From Lethocerus indicus (lineage: Eukaryota > Arthropoda > Insecta > Hemiptera > Belostomatidae): DNA of 64,000 nucleotides. Both the position numbers and the translations under genes were made by a program. The stretch lies in the NCBI GenBank assembly GCA_019843655.1, contig JACDQD010000002.1, positions 568,585 to 632,584 of the forward strand, read 5' to 3'. Numbering within the stretch: the stretch's first letter is position 1; every line of letters begins with the position of its first letter. Below, piece after piece: positions 1 through 11,647 of the stretch. Under the pieces are notes generated by a model. It saw only the letters and a program-made list of their open reading frames with translations. It ran no database searches and was not told the origin of the DNA.

Positions 1-2190
1 TCACCCCCGACTACAACAATGATTTTAATCACGGACAAAAACATATCTGGCCCCCCCCCCCGCCGCTATATTAACTACGGTATTCATGGTGTAAAAAGCT
101 TCATTCAGAAGGAAGCTTCGTCCCGCTTCCCTTATGTCACCTTCGCAGTAACGACCGTGACCAAAAGAAAAAAAAAAAAAAATGATCCTCTTTCCGGCCG
201 ACGGTACAGCACAATTCGTTGTCCACAAGTCAATAACAATAATTTACGTTTTTTGTTAGTGTAACAATAAAAAAAAATAGCGACACTCCGAGAGGGATTG
301 AGAAAGGGAGGGCGAAATTTCGCTGTAGGACCGATCCGGGTGTTTAGGATACCCGAACTTTGAATTCAGGAATGTACATTTTTTTACAAGTTACAATCAA
401 ATTCAATATCGCCTGTTTGTTTATCAAAACTGCAATATTGGTGCAATGAGAGCAGTTGATACACCCTAAGTAAGTAGTTGGCCCTAATTTCGCTCGTCTA
501 ATTCTGTCTCAAAGTTTAACGGCGGCTTAAACAGTACCGGATCAACTACTGAAGTCCGTGAAAAGCGGCTCCTCATTTTAAGTTGTGTTCTGGAAACGGA
601 TCCTGACGTCGAAATAACGCAGCGACGGAGCAACTTGCAGTGTTGCAACGGTTTTCCGGAAATAAGTTAAACTGGAATCCCCTAATAAATATTTGTCGAT
701 TTTTACAGCTATAATGACGACGTATAAAAATTTCTCGAGTTTATTCAATAGATTTAATAAAGTATAATAGTTTCAACTCCCAACGTAATTGCCCTCTGCA
801 ACATTCAAAGCGATAGAAAATGTCTGTATCAGTTTAAATTTGTAATCTTTGAATTCTAATGTTTTAAGAAGGATTTGATTTTCCGTTTCCATTCTCCCGT
901 TACGTCCCCGGTCCAGACCATTTGTCTTCAGTACCATTCGTCAGTAACCCGTTGCACTTTTCGTACAGAAGTGACACTGCTTCAGTGACGGCAGGTTCAC
1001 CGCCTAATATCCGTACGATTTATGATTTCTTGTTAATCCTCAGTTCGTCCAACGGTACCAATATAGGAGCTAGTGGTACCCAGCTAGAATATACGTCACT
1101 TTTTATCGTACTCCAGGGCCGCTGTTAAATCCAGCGCCGGCCCAGATATATCGTCCACCCCCAACCCCCAACCCCTAGAAGTGTGTGTGGAGGGTTTTCG
1201 TAAAAATCCCTTGTAGTAGAAACGACGTCTAGAAATGTATTATTAACGGCGGCCCAGTCGTGTGAAATACGAGATAAGTGTATATATATATATATACAGC
1301 CCCCGGGTCCTGGAAGTTGAACGGCCCGGAATCTCCGGATGTGTTTACTCTCGTTGGAAACAGGTGTCGAGAATGTAGTCGGGCCCTTTACGCCGTCTCT
1401 AAAGGGACAATTAAGGGAACATCTGTTGCCCCCCACCCCCTTTCCACGAGTTTTAACACATAATAATTCCGCCCCGGCTCCGGGTTAAAAGTATGCCCCC
1501 CCCCCGAGGCTCCCAGTACAGCTTCTTGTATAACTCAGTGTTGGGGACGGGCGGCCCCACCCTCCGATTCGGCCCCGGAGCGGCCGCCGTAATTAACAAA
1601 AGTCGGCGGCCCCAAACGAGCCCTTCATATTACTTCGTCCTCATCGACTAATGGCGGCCGTCACTCCGGGGGGGGGCCCCACACCGTGCAATATCGGACT
1701 GCACCCGATATTAATTGGCCCCGATGAATCTCCAGATAATTACCAACCTGCTTTGTACCCGCTAATTACTTAATTGGTGTGCGCGGAAGGCGCTGATAGT
1801 CAATCGGTCTTAGCCATTTTTGACAGTTCCAAATTGTCAACCCAACCCCAGTTGAAATATTCGATGTCTACACGAACTTAGCCCGAGGCTAAGTTCCCGA
1901 CCCGGCTCGGCGGTCGTAGCGTAATTTCTAATTCGAAAATTTCGATTAATTAGCCCCGCAACTAATTGGATAATTGAGAGCCAACTTCATCCGGTCGACC
2001 AAGAACCGAATTGAAAGTTGCGCCCGAACGCCTATTGAACCGGCCGCAAATCCGGCCGCTCTATGCAATATACAATATTGATTTCTATCGTTGCGAATTA
2101 TCTCAATTGACTGCTTGATGGAACAAAATGCACCAAAGTACTTAGCGGGGCCGAAGCTCCGCGTTACTTAACTCCAACTGAAACTTTTTT
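1..2190. other. non-coding stretch, no gene recognised
   Basis: I see no recognisable gene or transposon here. Short open frames are low-complexity or lack any family signature. The stretch holds C runs near 51-61 and 1496-1506, a TA microsatellite at 1281-1296, and a C-rich tract near 1157-1176 that could form a G-quadruplex on the minus strand. Confidence 0.6.
1281..1296. repeat. (TA)n microsatellite
   Basis: An uninterrupted run of alternating T and A of about 16 bases. Simple sequence repeat with no sign of function. Confidence 0.9.
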
Positions 2191-2235
2191 TGGACGTCAA
2201 CAATTTGCTGGCGTCACGAGAAATTGAAAGTTCAA

Positions 2236-2714
2236 CGTACCTGTTCTGCGGTCTGCGAGCGGTTGGAATACCACCGTAGGTTTGTGGTCTTTTGCTAGAC
2301 CGGTTTCGGCCGCTCGCCATCTTCAGTAGCGCTTTGTTAGTCAGTGTCGGCACTTTGGATGTTTTCCTCACAGTGCACTGTCACTTTGTCGCTTGTACTG
2401 CGGTGTTTGTCAGTTTGTCGTGTGTGTGTGTGTGTTATTGTGTTATTTGTCGTATCTTGTTATTGTGTTATTGGGTGAATTATGTTTGTAACACTAACAC
2501 CGCTACTGAAGATTCACTCGTGAAAAACACTGCGGTACAAGTGAAAGCGACAGTGCCCCCCGAAAAAACATCCAAAGTGCCGACAGTGACTAACGCAGCG
2601 CTACTGAAGATGGCGAGCGGCCGAAACCGGTCTGACGAAAGACCAAACCAGGAGTCAGAAACACCACGAACCTAAGGCATTCCAACCCTTCGCAGACCAC
2701 AAAACAGGTATATT
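2236..2714. repeat. Family C foldback element, copy 1 (full length)
   Basis: This is the longest and best copy of a foldback repeat. The left arm (about 2236-2400) and right arm (about 2545-2714) are imperfect reverse complements. The outer ends read GTACCTGTTCTGCGGTCTGC on the left and, inverted, GCAGACCACAAAACAGGTAT on the right. Both arms carry the inner motif ACTTTGGATG or its complement CATCCAAAGT, and the block GCGCTACTGAAGATGGCGAG or its complement. The middle holds a GT repeat (about 2420-2434) and a T-rich loop. No protein is recognisable; open frames inside are shadows of the hairpin. The element may be a foldback transposon or a long palindromic MITE. A class cannot be assigned because no transposase is present. 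Confidence 0.8.
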
Positions 2715-2752
2715 AAACTTTGTAACTTCAGGTTCGATTTTTATGCGAATTG

Positions 2753-2986
2753 CTGCCGAAACAGGCTGCTCGCCATCTTCAGTAGCGCGTCACTGTCGGC
2801 ACTTTGGATGTTTTCCGGTCGCCCTCACCGCACTGTCACTGTCACTTGTACTGAGACAGTACAAGTGCATCCAAAGTGCCGGCGGTGACTAACACGGCGC
2901 TACTGAAGATGGCGAGCGGCCGAAACCTGTCTGGCGAAAGACGAAACCGGCAGCGAGAGGAGACAGAAACGCCACAAACCTAAGAA
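2753..2986. repeat. Family C foldback element, copy 2 (shortened)
   Basis: Second copy, about 40 bases after copy 1. It contains the block CTCGCCATCTTCAGTAGCGC on the left and GCTACTGAAGATGGCGAGCG on the right. The centre is a tight palindrome in which ACTTGTACTG meets CAGTACAAGT across a very short spacer. The left arm lacks the outermost part present in copy 1, so this copy is truncated. The right arm ends near the CCACAAACCTAAG motif. Two copies side by side could be tandem insertion or local rearrangement. Confidence 0.75.
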
Positions 2987-4248
2987 ATTTTCAACAATCA
3001 ACAGAGATTTTCTTTAAAATAGAAAACGTATCAACTGCAAGATTTGATACCGCGATTGATGACGTTTTCAATGGATCTTCAGAATAAAATTACTTCGGAG
3101 ATGTTTCATATTTTAGCGACCGAACAGACGAATTTCACGGAAACAGCATAAGGAAAACTGTCGTAAATCAGAATGTGTTTACAGGCGTTTTGTAGACACG
3201 AGAACTGTTACTATTAATGCTATTGTACCGATTTACCGGGACCGATGTACGTGTCTCGTTTTGTACTGGAACCGGGGGGGGGGGTGGGGGTAGTTCAAAC
3301 AGACGACGGAGTGGAATGGAAACAAGTGGAAATATTCGTCGTGTAAATTGTCTTCAAGCTTCGTGATTCACTTTATGCGGGCTCGGGCTTCGCAATTTCT
3401 ATTCCTAGTAATTTGGCCCGAAGTAAGTTGGAGCGCGGGATAAATGCGGCCTTGCTGGACGGGGGGGTGAGGGGGGGGAATATTAATAATGAGTCCCCTG
3501 TCGACTCAGACGTCGTCGTGGATAGTTTAATTTTACCAACTTAAACCCTCCGACAAATAGGTAGAGAGCAACGGACCCGCCAGCCGGGGCACAGTAGCAT
3601 TGATTTTCCTTATAATACGAACTTCAGGACGACTTTAACAAGTGTTCCGACTGTTTATAAAGGGTTGAGAATTGGAATTATTTTTTTTCCACCTGTCAAT
3701 TCGTGATTGTCCCCTCCGGTTTTAGAGTCGACAATTGAAATTCCTAACGGCCATATACCGATTGAACTGTTCAATTGATGGGCGAGCAAAACTTGAATTA
3801 TACCCTGATTTCCGATCGGGTCCGACAGGGATTGATTCCCGGATGTTTCCTCTCTGTCAACCCTTTCCTTCAGGGAAGGGTCTGTCGTCCCCGCTCCAGA
3901 CGATTCCAACTCCTAGAGGTTCCACGATCGTAGGGGCCGGTCACAACCCCTCGGGAATCGTCCCGTTCGTTCCCCCCGTATTCCGACTGTTCGTTTTCGT
4001 ATAATCGAGTCGGCTAATTGTTTACGCCCCCGAGGTCTACAGCAAAACGGTTGAACCGAATTCAAAGTCAGTTTCGGTTCTACTTTCGCCGACAGAGTAC
4101 TTTTGTCCGCTGGATCCACGCCCAAGTTCGCATATTTCAATACCGTTACGGTTTCAATTATCCAACGAGGTATAGGTCGATTGCACCTTCTTCACTATGT
4201 ACCAGTTATGGGTACAATGGGGGTTCGTTTGATTAAGTTTCACTCGTA
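2987..4248. other. non-coding stretch, no gene recognised
   Basis: No supported gene or repeat family. There are G runs around 3272-3282 and 3461-3478. The open frames on both strands at 3655-4140 overlap one another and show no family motif. Confidence 0.55.
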
Positions 4249-4510
4249 TCCGGCCTACATAAAGTCTCTAGGACGGTGGCGTTTAAGATAATGGACGGGT
4301 AGAAGAGGAAAGGGGTGGATTTGGACGTGGAGAGAGGCGGGAATGGATTGTCGGGCTACGAAGTACTTTTGAGTTCTATTCCGTACGTCCGTGTCGGTTT
4401 CAGTACAGCTTTATATACTGTCAGTCCGTTGAATATATTTGTCAGTTTTGATGGCCCTTTTTCGAAAGAGCGTCTCGCAACAGTCCAAATTTACGGTTTT
4501 AGATCCGTTC
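4249..4510 (-). repeat. Family E Jockey-like non-LTR fragment
   Basis: The fragment lies in reverse orientation. It matches the other E copies at the GTGGCGTTTAAG block of the 3' region, the AGAAGAGGAAAGGG block and the GGATTTGGACGTGGAGAGAG block. In the coding sense the last of these reads as the conserved LSPHPN-type peptide near the end of the reverse transcriptase ORF. The middle of the usual 3' region is deleted: it jumps from the HPN block to the segment encoding the tyrosine-glycine motif region. No intact frame remains. Confidence 0.7.
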
Positions 4511-5850
4511 TTCCTGCGAATCTACAGACCGATTGAATTCGTCTCGCTTCCGCAATTAAAATTGCAATCGGCCGATCGTCGATTCCAGAACTGTTACTGG
4601 AGCGTTCCGGGAATTTCCCGTACGCCAGGAATCGGGAGCGTATACTGGGACTCAGCTATGCGTATTTGAACGTGAACAATGGTATAGAAGTGGGACTCCC
4701 AATGACATACCGCGCTCGGGGTATGCGGCTGGCCCGCAAGCCTCGGCATTGTCACGAGAGTTGCATACGCTGAAGGCGGTTTTGCACCGATATCCCGGTT
4801 TAATATCGAAGATTATAGCGGAATACTGTTTTAACCGGCAATCGAGCGGAATATTTTCAACGCGCGGCCGCCATATCCGGACATGTTTTGTCGATTAATT
4901 ATCGCCCCACAGTTTCCAAACTGTTGACATTAAATGGGCATATCGGAAATAGGATTTCCTGTACCGCTCTGATATTACTAGTACGGTGTTACTGCTGTTC
5001 TTTCCGACCGCAGTAACACGCTTACGGAGTTGTACAGTGGTGAAATTGAAAGAAGTTTCAATACTGAACCGTTCAATGTGTATCTTTCCGGCCCTGTATA
5101 CTGTTTTCCGCCGAGGCCCTTGAACACCGTCACCGCCTTGAAAAACTGCCCCTTGTAGTCCGAAAACTTTTCGAAATACAATTGGGGGGGGCGAAGAAAT
5201 TATCGATACGTCTCACCCGTCTTATCGTATCACAGTGTTACACTCGGTTAGAGAAAAGTGAAATGTCTATTCCGCATCGGCTGCTGTATTAAGTTATTCG
5301 GAAATTTATTTATTCCCGCTTTATTCCACTGTAATTTTACAACAGTGGTCGATGCTATAGTTCGCTCTGCGAATTGAACCGCCGAACCGGACAGATCGGC
5401 ATCATCCGATTGTTTTTCGAAACTTTTATATTCGAAATTATTAGAACGAGTCTTGTCATGCGAACTTTTCAATCGGTTACGTCCGATCGTGCCGCCGGCA
5501 GCGAATAATATACACCGTGAAATTTGACCTCAGGGAAAAAAAAATCCTTCAACCGTTTTGAAATTTCTAGAATATCTCGTAAAAATTGGCCTTTCCAAAA
5601 GACTTCAACCCTCTCGGTCCTCTGAGTGGAAAAAAACATCCCCCAATTGACTCAGACTTGTGAGGCATAGGGCCCCCCGCCCTCTTCAACAAGTTGTACA
5701 CATTTAACAGATTGTGCGGATTGGAAGATTGGGCCCATCATATTTACCCCCAAAAAATATATTTTTTTAACTTTTTAATTTTGCATAATCAACGGGAACC
5801 GGGATTTTGTGGGGGGACTTTCGATTGAAATTTCTGGATGCTGGAGCAAT
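4511..5850. other. non-coding stretch, no gene recognised
   Basis: No gene or repeat family is supported. Small open frames (for example minus strand 4978-5181 and 5248-5472) have no recognisable domain. Confidence 0.5.
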
Positions 5851-5854
5851 GTTG

Positions 5855-5970
5855 TCAGTTGAAAATTGTCAGTTTCTTACCTAAGGTCAATTTCGATGTC
5901 AGTTTTAGTAACGGGCCTTAAGAGTCCAAATTTTCTGTTTAAGTCGATTCTTTTGAGTCGGGCAATTCTT
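5855..5970 (-). repeat. Family E non-LTR fragment (internal piece)
   Basis: A short reverse-oriented piece of the E reverse transcriptase region. It shares CAATTTCGATGTCAGTTTTA and TTTTCTGTTTAAGTCGATTC with the copies at 60.9 kb, 38.2 kb and, inverted, 35.0 kb. On the coding strand the second block reads as the RIDLNRKF-type peptide that precedes the IYKA...YGIELWG region in the better copy at 35 kb. It is flanked by unrelated sequence. Confidence 0.65.
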
Positions 5971-6100
5971 CCGATTGGTGGGCAATTCACAGAAAAATTG
6001 GTCCGATCGGGGCTAAAAGGGAAGTGAAGTCACAGTCAGTAACAAGGCCGGTAGTTAGGTATGTCGGTCCCGTTAAGTTTTATTTAAATGGTGGGCGTAC

Positions 6101-6112
6101 CCCCCCCCCCCC
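6101..6112. repeat. poly-C run
   Basis: One of many C or G runs of about ten or more in the window. Its length is likely unstable or unreliable. Confidence 0.8.
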
Positions 6113-6380
6113 GCATTATCTCTCCGGAATGAGCCGACCTTAGCCGTTGCGTCGGCCAAGGGAAAGGTCAAAGGCCGAGAACGGACCAGGAAATATACGA
6201 TTATAGCGCCCTCAGAGCACAGTCGCGTGTTAACTCCTTCTAATCGCGGCCCCCCCACCCCGTTTGGCGATTATCCGCCGCAAAAAAAATTTCCCGTCCG
6301 TTATCCTAGTGAGAAACTCGGACCAACGTCAAATCTACATCTACACCATCTACACATCTACATTAGCCTAATTGTAGACC

Positions 6381-6806
6381 TAACCGGCTGAAAAGAACAG
6401 ATCTAAATCGTAAATTTGGACTGTTGCGAGACCATTTTTTTGAAAAGTGACAAATAGTCAACAGACTGACAATATATAAAGTTGTACTGAAACTGACACG
6501 GACTTACGGAATGGGGTTGTGCCAAGAAATCCGACATCGCTCGCGTCCAAAGTCGAAATCACGCTTCCTTAAATTCCATTCACGCCTCTCTCCACGTCCA
6601 AATCAACTCGTGTTCAGTCCCTTTCCTCTTCTACCCATCCATTATCCCCTTAAACGCCACCGGCTTAGGGACTTTCTGTAGGCCGGTTACGGGTCAAAAG
6701 TACCATCGCCGGACGGCGTCTTTATCGGGTGAAATTACACGAACAAACCCCTATTGTACCCACAACTGGCGTATAGTTGATTGTACAATAAATAAACTTA
6801 AAAAAA
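6381..6806 (+). repeat. Family E Jockey-like non-LTR 3' end with short A tail
   Basis: A plus-strand 3' terminal fragment. It starts at the GGCTGAAAAGAACAGATC block, runs through remnants of the reverse transcriptase C-terminus (the TCCACGTCCAAATCA block corresponds to the HPNPL-type peptide of other copies), then the short 3' untranslated part ending in CAATAAATAAAC and an A run. Frameshifts and stops break every frame. 5' truncation with an A-rich 3' end fits target-primed reverse transcription. Part of the central reverse transcriptase region, including the ELWG motif and the APWYV-type region, is shortened here. Confidence 0.75.
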
Positions 6807-7756
6807 GGATTCAGGCGGGGGTCATATCGAATATTCGTGGGGAGGAACAACCGACACAAACTAAAGAGGAATTAAATCAGTTTGTATGTTAATTTTTAAG
6901 TCGCAAGGCAGTATCGGAGTAAAACGTTCAGTCGTGCCTATTCAGACCTTTTTAAGGACAAAAAGATGACCTTTGTAACCGTCATTGTTTCCCTTCATTT
7001 TCATTTTATTTATTTCTCATTTACTAGTTCTTCTCGGCAATTCTCTTTTGCAAATATTTCGTATTCGCGATGGGACGTATTGCGCGGACTTAATTCCGCG
7101 GTGAATAATTAAGTTAAATTAGTTTTTTTGTCGACTGGGGGGGGGCCCAAATCAAAGTAAGTGCCGGTACTGCCACACATGCGGTCTGTCTTAGCCTGTG
7201 AAGCCCAATCAGAGTCCACAGGGCGGTGCGCCCTTCAACCCTCTGAACCCCGGGCGCGCCCCAACCCCCAACCCCGTGTGTCTCGCTAATTATATGGGCC
7301 GCCGCCGGCTAATGAGAGAGGCCCGCACACAAAGCGCCGACCGACACGCACGCACTGACGCACGCGCCACGTACGCATACGTTTTGTCGGCGGCGAAACC
7401 GCGCTCGGCGTCGGACCGAAAACCGTACAGCGGACTAATTGGCGGCCGATGCTCTCAAAGCGTTAAATTAATTTGCCGATTACACCGTCGGAAAATGTAA
7501 CAATTGGAGGCGGCCGACCGATTTCATTTACCCCAACCCCCGCCCCAACCACCCCGTTTTGACAGATTCCGTCTGTGTGATCCTTGAGAGTGTTTCTTTA
7601 CAATTCCCCGACGCCCTGAAACCCCGGGCCTTCAGTGTTCGGACCACTCTCGGAGTGCGCATGCGCCGAAGAGGAAGGAGGCGATCACGCGGAGCGCCGC
7701 CCTAATTATTAATTCTAATCCGATTGTAGAGTTTTTTCGACCCTAACAATTAGATA
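6807..7756. other. non-coding stretch, no gene recognised
   Basis: GC-rich in 7200-7700, with CCCCAACCCCCAACCCC near 7259-7276. The 100-residue open frame at 7198-7500 has no domain I recognise, and its composition follows the local GC content. Confidence 0.5.
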
Positions 7757-7800
7757 TATTAGGTGTACCCAAAGGTAATCGACAATTTGATAAGATGTAT
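7757..7800 (+). mobile_element. Family B mariner-like terminal repeat (left end only)
   Basis: The bases after the TA at 7757 match the left end of the complete family B element at 54287 for about 42 bases (TTAGGTGTACCC, then GTAATCGACAATTTGATAAG). I could not find a matching inverted right end in the next kilobase. The 86-residue open frame at 7795-8055 starts inside the terminal repeat and shows no transposase motif, so I do not call it a gene. This may be a solo end, or a longer element whose right end has decayed. Confidence 0.6.
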
Positions 7801-8059
7801 TGCCGGAAAAGTGGCAGAGAGTTGTGTGTTATAATATCGTACAATCACTACAAAGAGAGTACAGTCACTATAATAGTTTCACATTTGCACCCAGAAGGAC
7901 ATTTGGATGTTTCAAAGTGGGCATCAAAGTTTCAAAACCTAGGAAATGATTATCGGAATTATCAACCGCCTGATTCAGAAAAACGGTTATTCGGAAAAGA
8001 CGAAAACAGCGAACTGAGTCGCGAAAATCTCATGACCCATCGAAGGTTCAATTAGAGAA

Positions 8060-10054
8060 TTGGCCATTGGACAGTGCAGAGACTGTGTTGATTATGATTG
8101 ATCAGGATGAAAATCCGAATTCAGGTTTTCCGTGGACCATCCCCGAACGATCCCATTCGGAAATAGAATATCTGGTCGGTGCAAAACTTGTACAAGACAA
8201 GTCCGAATTCAAACCCTGACTATACGAGATGTCGAAGAAAGTTCGGGCTTAAAACACTGGTCAATGATTCGGCGATTGTTTACGAAAAATTACGAAATTT
8301 TTTTCGGTCGATAATCTTTAAGTTGAGTCGCAACAATCCTATATATATTTCGTTCTATTGTACTGAGTAATAACTGGGGCCGGAACATAATGTTTGTGAT
8401 TCGTGGAGCGTGCCGTGGAATGTTTAGTGGTCGTATAACTGGGGCGAAATTGTGCCTCGCCAAATCGGGGTGAGGGGCGGGGGCGGGGGGTAAATTAGCC
8501 CATCAGCCGAAATATTACTATCTGCTGTTAACTCGGCTTTATTGCCTTTTAAACTGGGGGGGGAGGGGATGTTTATTAGTTGTACCCGGACTGAATCTAA
8601 CGCCAACCCCCTCAACCGTGTACCGGTTTGTCGCATCTTATTCCCCGGCCCTTAGAGAGAAACGCCCTTCTGGGGAAAAATTGCTGAATGGGCGCTGTCC
8701 GCCGCTATTCCCCTACCTCAAAAGCTGCCCGGACCTAATTCTGAACTGGGGCTGTAAAACCCACCCCCCACCCCATCAACGGGCAGCGTTTTCTTCATAC
8801 GTTCAACCCCCACCCCCCAACATTTTTTCTATATTCGTATTAAGCCACTCCCTCTTGTTTTGCGAGAAACCTTGGAAAATCGCTTTTGATCTATTTAAGA
8901 GTTGTAAAAGGGTTCTTTAAAAAAAAAAAAAAAAATTGAGTTTTGTTCTACTCCACCGTCGCGTGGAGGGGACCGCAGAATAACGTCTTTTAGAGGCGAC
9001 GTTAACGACTTTTTAAGCCATCTTTCCCCGTTTTCTTTTTTTCCAACTCAAAAGAGCCGCCCCAAACATAATTTATATTGGCGAGGGAAAACGGCGTTCT
9101 CGCAATAATATTTGAACTGAAAGTGAGTGAAAGGCGACGCATTCGCGGCGCGCGCTACTGAGGGCAGCGTACGTTAAATACGTCTATGTAAATTTTTGCG
9201 TCGGCGGAGATTTTTAAAATACTCGCAATTTTTAAGTTTCCCTACGGGACTTTTCGCCGGATTGAATTCAGTCCAATTCCAGACTTCGTCCGGGGGAATT
9301 TTTCTCATCTCGAAAATTAGAACTCGTCCAATACTCGACCAATATCGCGTAAACATAAACGTTTTCTGTCATGAGTAAAACATGTTTCGGTCATTTCAGC
9401 GAGTTGAACTCTCACCCCCAACTTCAATTGGTTGCGGAATCGTAAATAAATTGCAAAATAAGAGCAGCGGAAATTCGGTTCTGGCGCTATACCGCAACTG
9501 TGTTGTCGTGCGGACGGCCATAATTACGTACCTTTTAATAATCGAACGCTTATTCGGTAATTTATTGGACAATTTTGCCTTTCATTAAAATCCAATATCT
9601 CACTCCAGCGACCGCCTTTATTCAATTATATCTGTGTGCGTCTGTCGTTTAATTTACAAAGGGAAAAATTAATTGTTCTACCGTTTTGGTTATTTATTTT
9701 AAAACGCTAAAGGGCGGATTATAAACGCATTTCTGGCGTTACCCCATCGAATCGAACGGCGCTGGCCCTAATTTCCGTTCGCATATTCTGCCATTTTTAG
9801 CCTTTAATAAAACGGATATAATCTATAGTATTATACTAAATCTGACGAATAACAACTGATCCTTCTAGTGGAAAGATATATTCGCTATTACGACAGCGTT
9901 CCCAACAAAATATATTCAACAACAATTCTGCCCGGATAAATAAAATACTTATAAAATGTACTCACCGTTAATTTGTCCAAAATTCTACGTAACTAAAAAA
10001 AAATTTAAAAATATTCAGATTCTGTCCTGGGGTAGACCGGTTTTCCTCTTAACA
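8060..10054. other. non-coding stretch, no gene recognised
   Basis: No family repeat or gene was recognised. A tracts occur at 8919-8934. C-rich tracts lie around 8763-8820, and the DNA is AT-rich from about 9540 to 10000. Confidence 0.5.
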
Positions 10055-10334
10055 CCGTAAAGTACCGAATTTTCTTTTCTGAAAATTTTGCATAAAATTT
10101 ACTTATTATCAAATAGTACCTCCAAATATGTTTTGGTCCCATTTGTGGGGGGGGGGTGGATTAGGGCACTACAGAGTTGAACCGATGATACATGAGACCG
10201 ATCTTTTATTTTGAATAATAATCATAATTGCAAGTATTTTAACAGGATGTATAACGTAAAATTAATGAAAGTGATAAAAAAATTTTTAAAAATTAACTGA
10301 TCCCCATTTGGGGCCCACTTAATGGGTTAACGCC
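10055..10334. repeat. Family F interspersed repeat, copy 1
   Basis: Shares two blocks with copy 2 at 43.1 kb. One runs from GTACCGAATTTT through GAAAATTTTGCATAAAATTT to TTAGGGCACTACAGAGTTGAA. The other, near the right end, is AATTAACTGATCCCCATTTG. The right end reads ACTTAATGGGTT, the inverse of the AACCCATTAAGT that opens copy 2, so the family probably has terminal inverted repeats. There is no coding capacity. The class is unknown; a DNA transposon derivative is the best guess. Confidence 0.6.
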
Positions 10335-11127
10335 AAGATCCAATCCCCACTGTTGGACAGAATTTCGCAATCCTCATCAGAATATAACATAACCGTTCTC
10401 TCTCTTGACCTCTTATTAGTGTCTCTAACTCTTAAAAGGGCCGAATTTAAGGAAAAAGGGCTGTTACTTAAAGTAACAGAAGGTTGTAGGCCATTTTTTC
10501 AATAGGTACCAATACCGACAGGCAGATCCAACATTAACCGGGGTTAATGCCGTCCTCAGTAGCATTGTATCACAGGCCTCGGTACAGTTCTGGATACGAA
10601 CCTCCGACCTTTACCGGTCAACTGCCATTGACAATTTCCTCAGGGGGGCGCCTTGATATCCTGTTTTCTTCGAACTTCGGAATGCACACGTAACCGTAAC
10701 GACCAATATACCTTGGCATTAATGTCCCCTTTCATCTCGCCGGCTCGTTACAACTCAATACGAAATTGTTGTACGCCCCTTCAACAGGAAATAGTGAACT
10801 ACTGGATTGATGTTGTGGGGTGGGTGGGAAGGAATTTAATCCGGGACCGCGGTACAGTCCGTATCGGAGGACGGGAATTACCTCTATCGGAAAGGTAATA
10901 TTATTCATTTGATTATATGGCCGCGGGATTTTGAGAGAGACCTCCCCCCCCCTCCCCAACAATATTCTTCTCGGGTGAGAGCGAGACTGAGAAGAGGGAG
11001 ATAGTGGGGGTTGGGGGTTTGAGTGGGGCGAGAGTGGAGCCCCCCCCCCCGAGTAAATAATGAATGTTGGCGGCTGAGCCCCGGGGCCCTCAACCTGAAT
11101 TTCCCTATGTTTGCAGTGCTTAGGGGG

Positions 11128-11178
11128 CTCCTCCTTCTCTTCCTCCTCCTCCTCCTCCTCATCCTTCTCCACCTCCTC
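11128..11178. repeat. (CTC)n microsatellite
   Basis: Imperfect CTC/CTT trinucleotide run. It produces the acidic low-complexity stretch seen in minus-strand translation. Confidence 0.85.
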
Positions 11179-11230
11179 TATATTAGCTTTGTGCCCCTCT
11201 GCCTTACAGGATATTGCTTTACACTCGGTA

Positions 11231-11262
11231 CACCCCCGCCACCCCCCGCCACCCCCCGCCCC
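11231..11262. repeat. 10-bp C-rich minisatellite
   Basis: About three units of ACCCCCCGCC in tandem, followed by more C-rich sequence. On the minus strand it has four or more G runs and could form a G-quadruplex. Confidence 0.8.
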
Positions 11263-11422
11263 GGCCCCCATAACGGCCCACCTACGCCTACACCGTTCCT
11301 TCCAATCAATCAATCCCACTTATGATTTCCAATCAATCCGACAATAATTACGCCCAGTGCAGCACTTCAACGTGTAGTCCAACCGTTTATTAGGTTTACG
11401 ACAATTTGAAATACAATATATA

Positions 11423-11647
11423 TATGGGGTTGGCAACTAATTAATTGCGGAATTCCAACCGACAGACAGGTGGGGCCCGTTGTACATATTTCATCAAGTC
11501 CCCCTCAACATCTTTCCACGGATAAGATACATTCAGCCGTTCCTTTAAGGCTTCATCGACGTAGACGGCGTACAACTTTTTATTACGAGCCCGTTAAAAA
11601 TACGTACAACGCCGCTCGTCCGCAATTAATTAGTTGCCAACCCGATA
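11423..11647. mobile_element. Family A mariner-like MITE, copy 1
   Basis: TA dinucleotides bound the element. The left end reads TGGGGTTGGCAACTAATTAA followed by TTGCGGAAT; the right end is its inverse, CCGCAATTAATTAGTTGCCA followed by ACCCGA. Subterminal sequence retains the TTGTACAT and AAATACGTACAACGCCG blocks shared with other A copies, which are inverse to each other. About 225 bp with no transposase coding left. TA target duplication and the end sequence are typical of the Tc1/mariner superfamily; placement in a mariner subgroup would be guesswork. Confidence 0.85.

Larger units (their letters stand above)
10335..11422. other. non-coding, low-complexity stretch
   Basis: Contains a C-rich, trinucleotide-rich area. 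The long minus-strand open frame at 10732-11319 is rich in glutamate and proline only because it reads a CTC/CCT repeat and poly-C. I see no gene. Confidence 0.6.

Noticed and set aside
10732..11319. 195-codon minus-strand open frame
   Set aside because: It reads a CTC/CCT microsatellite and C runs as poly-glutamate and proline; the opposite strand is open over the same area for the same reason.
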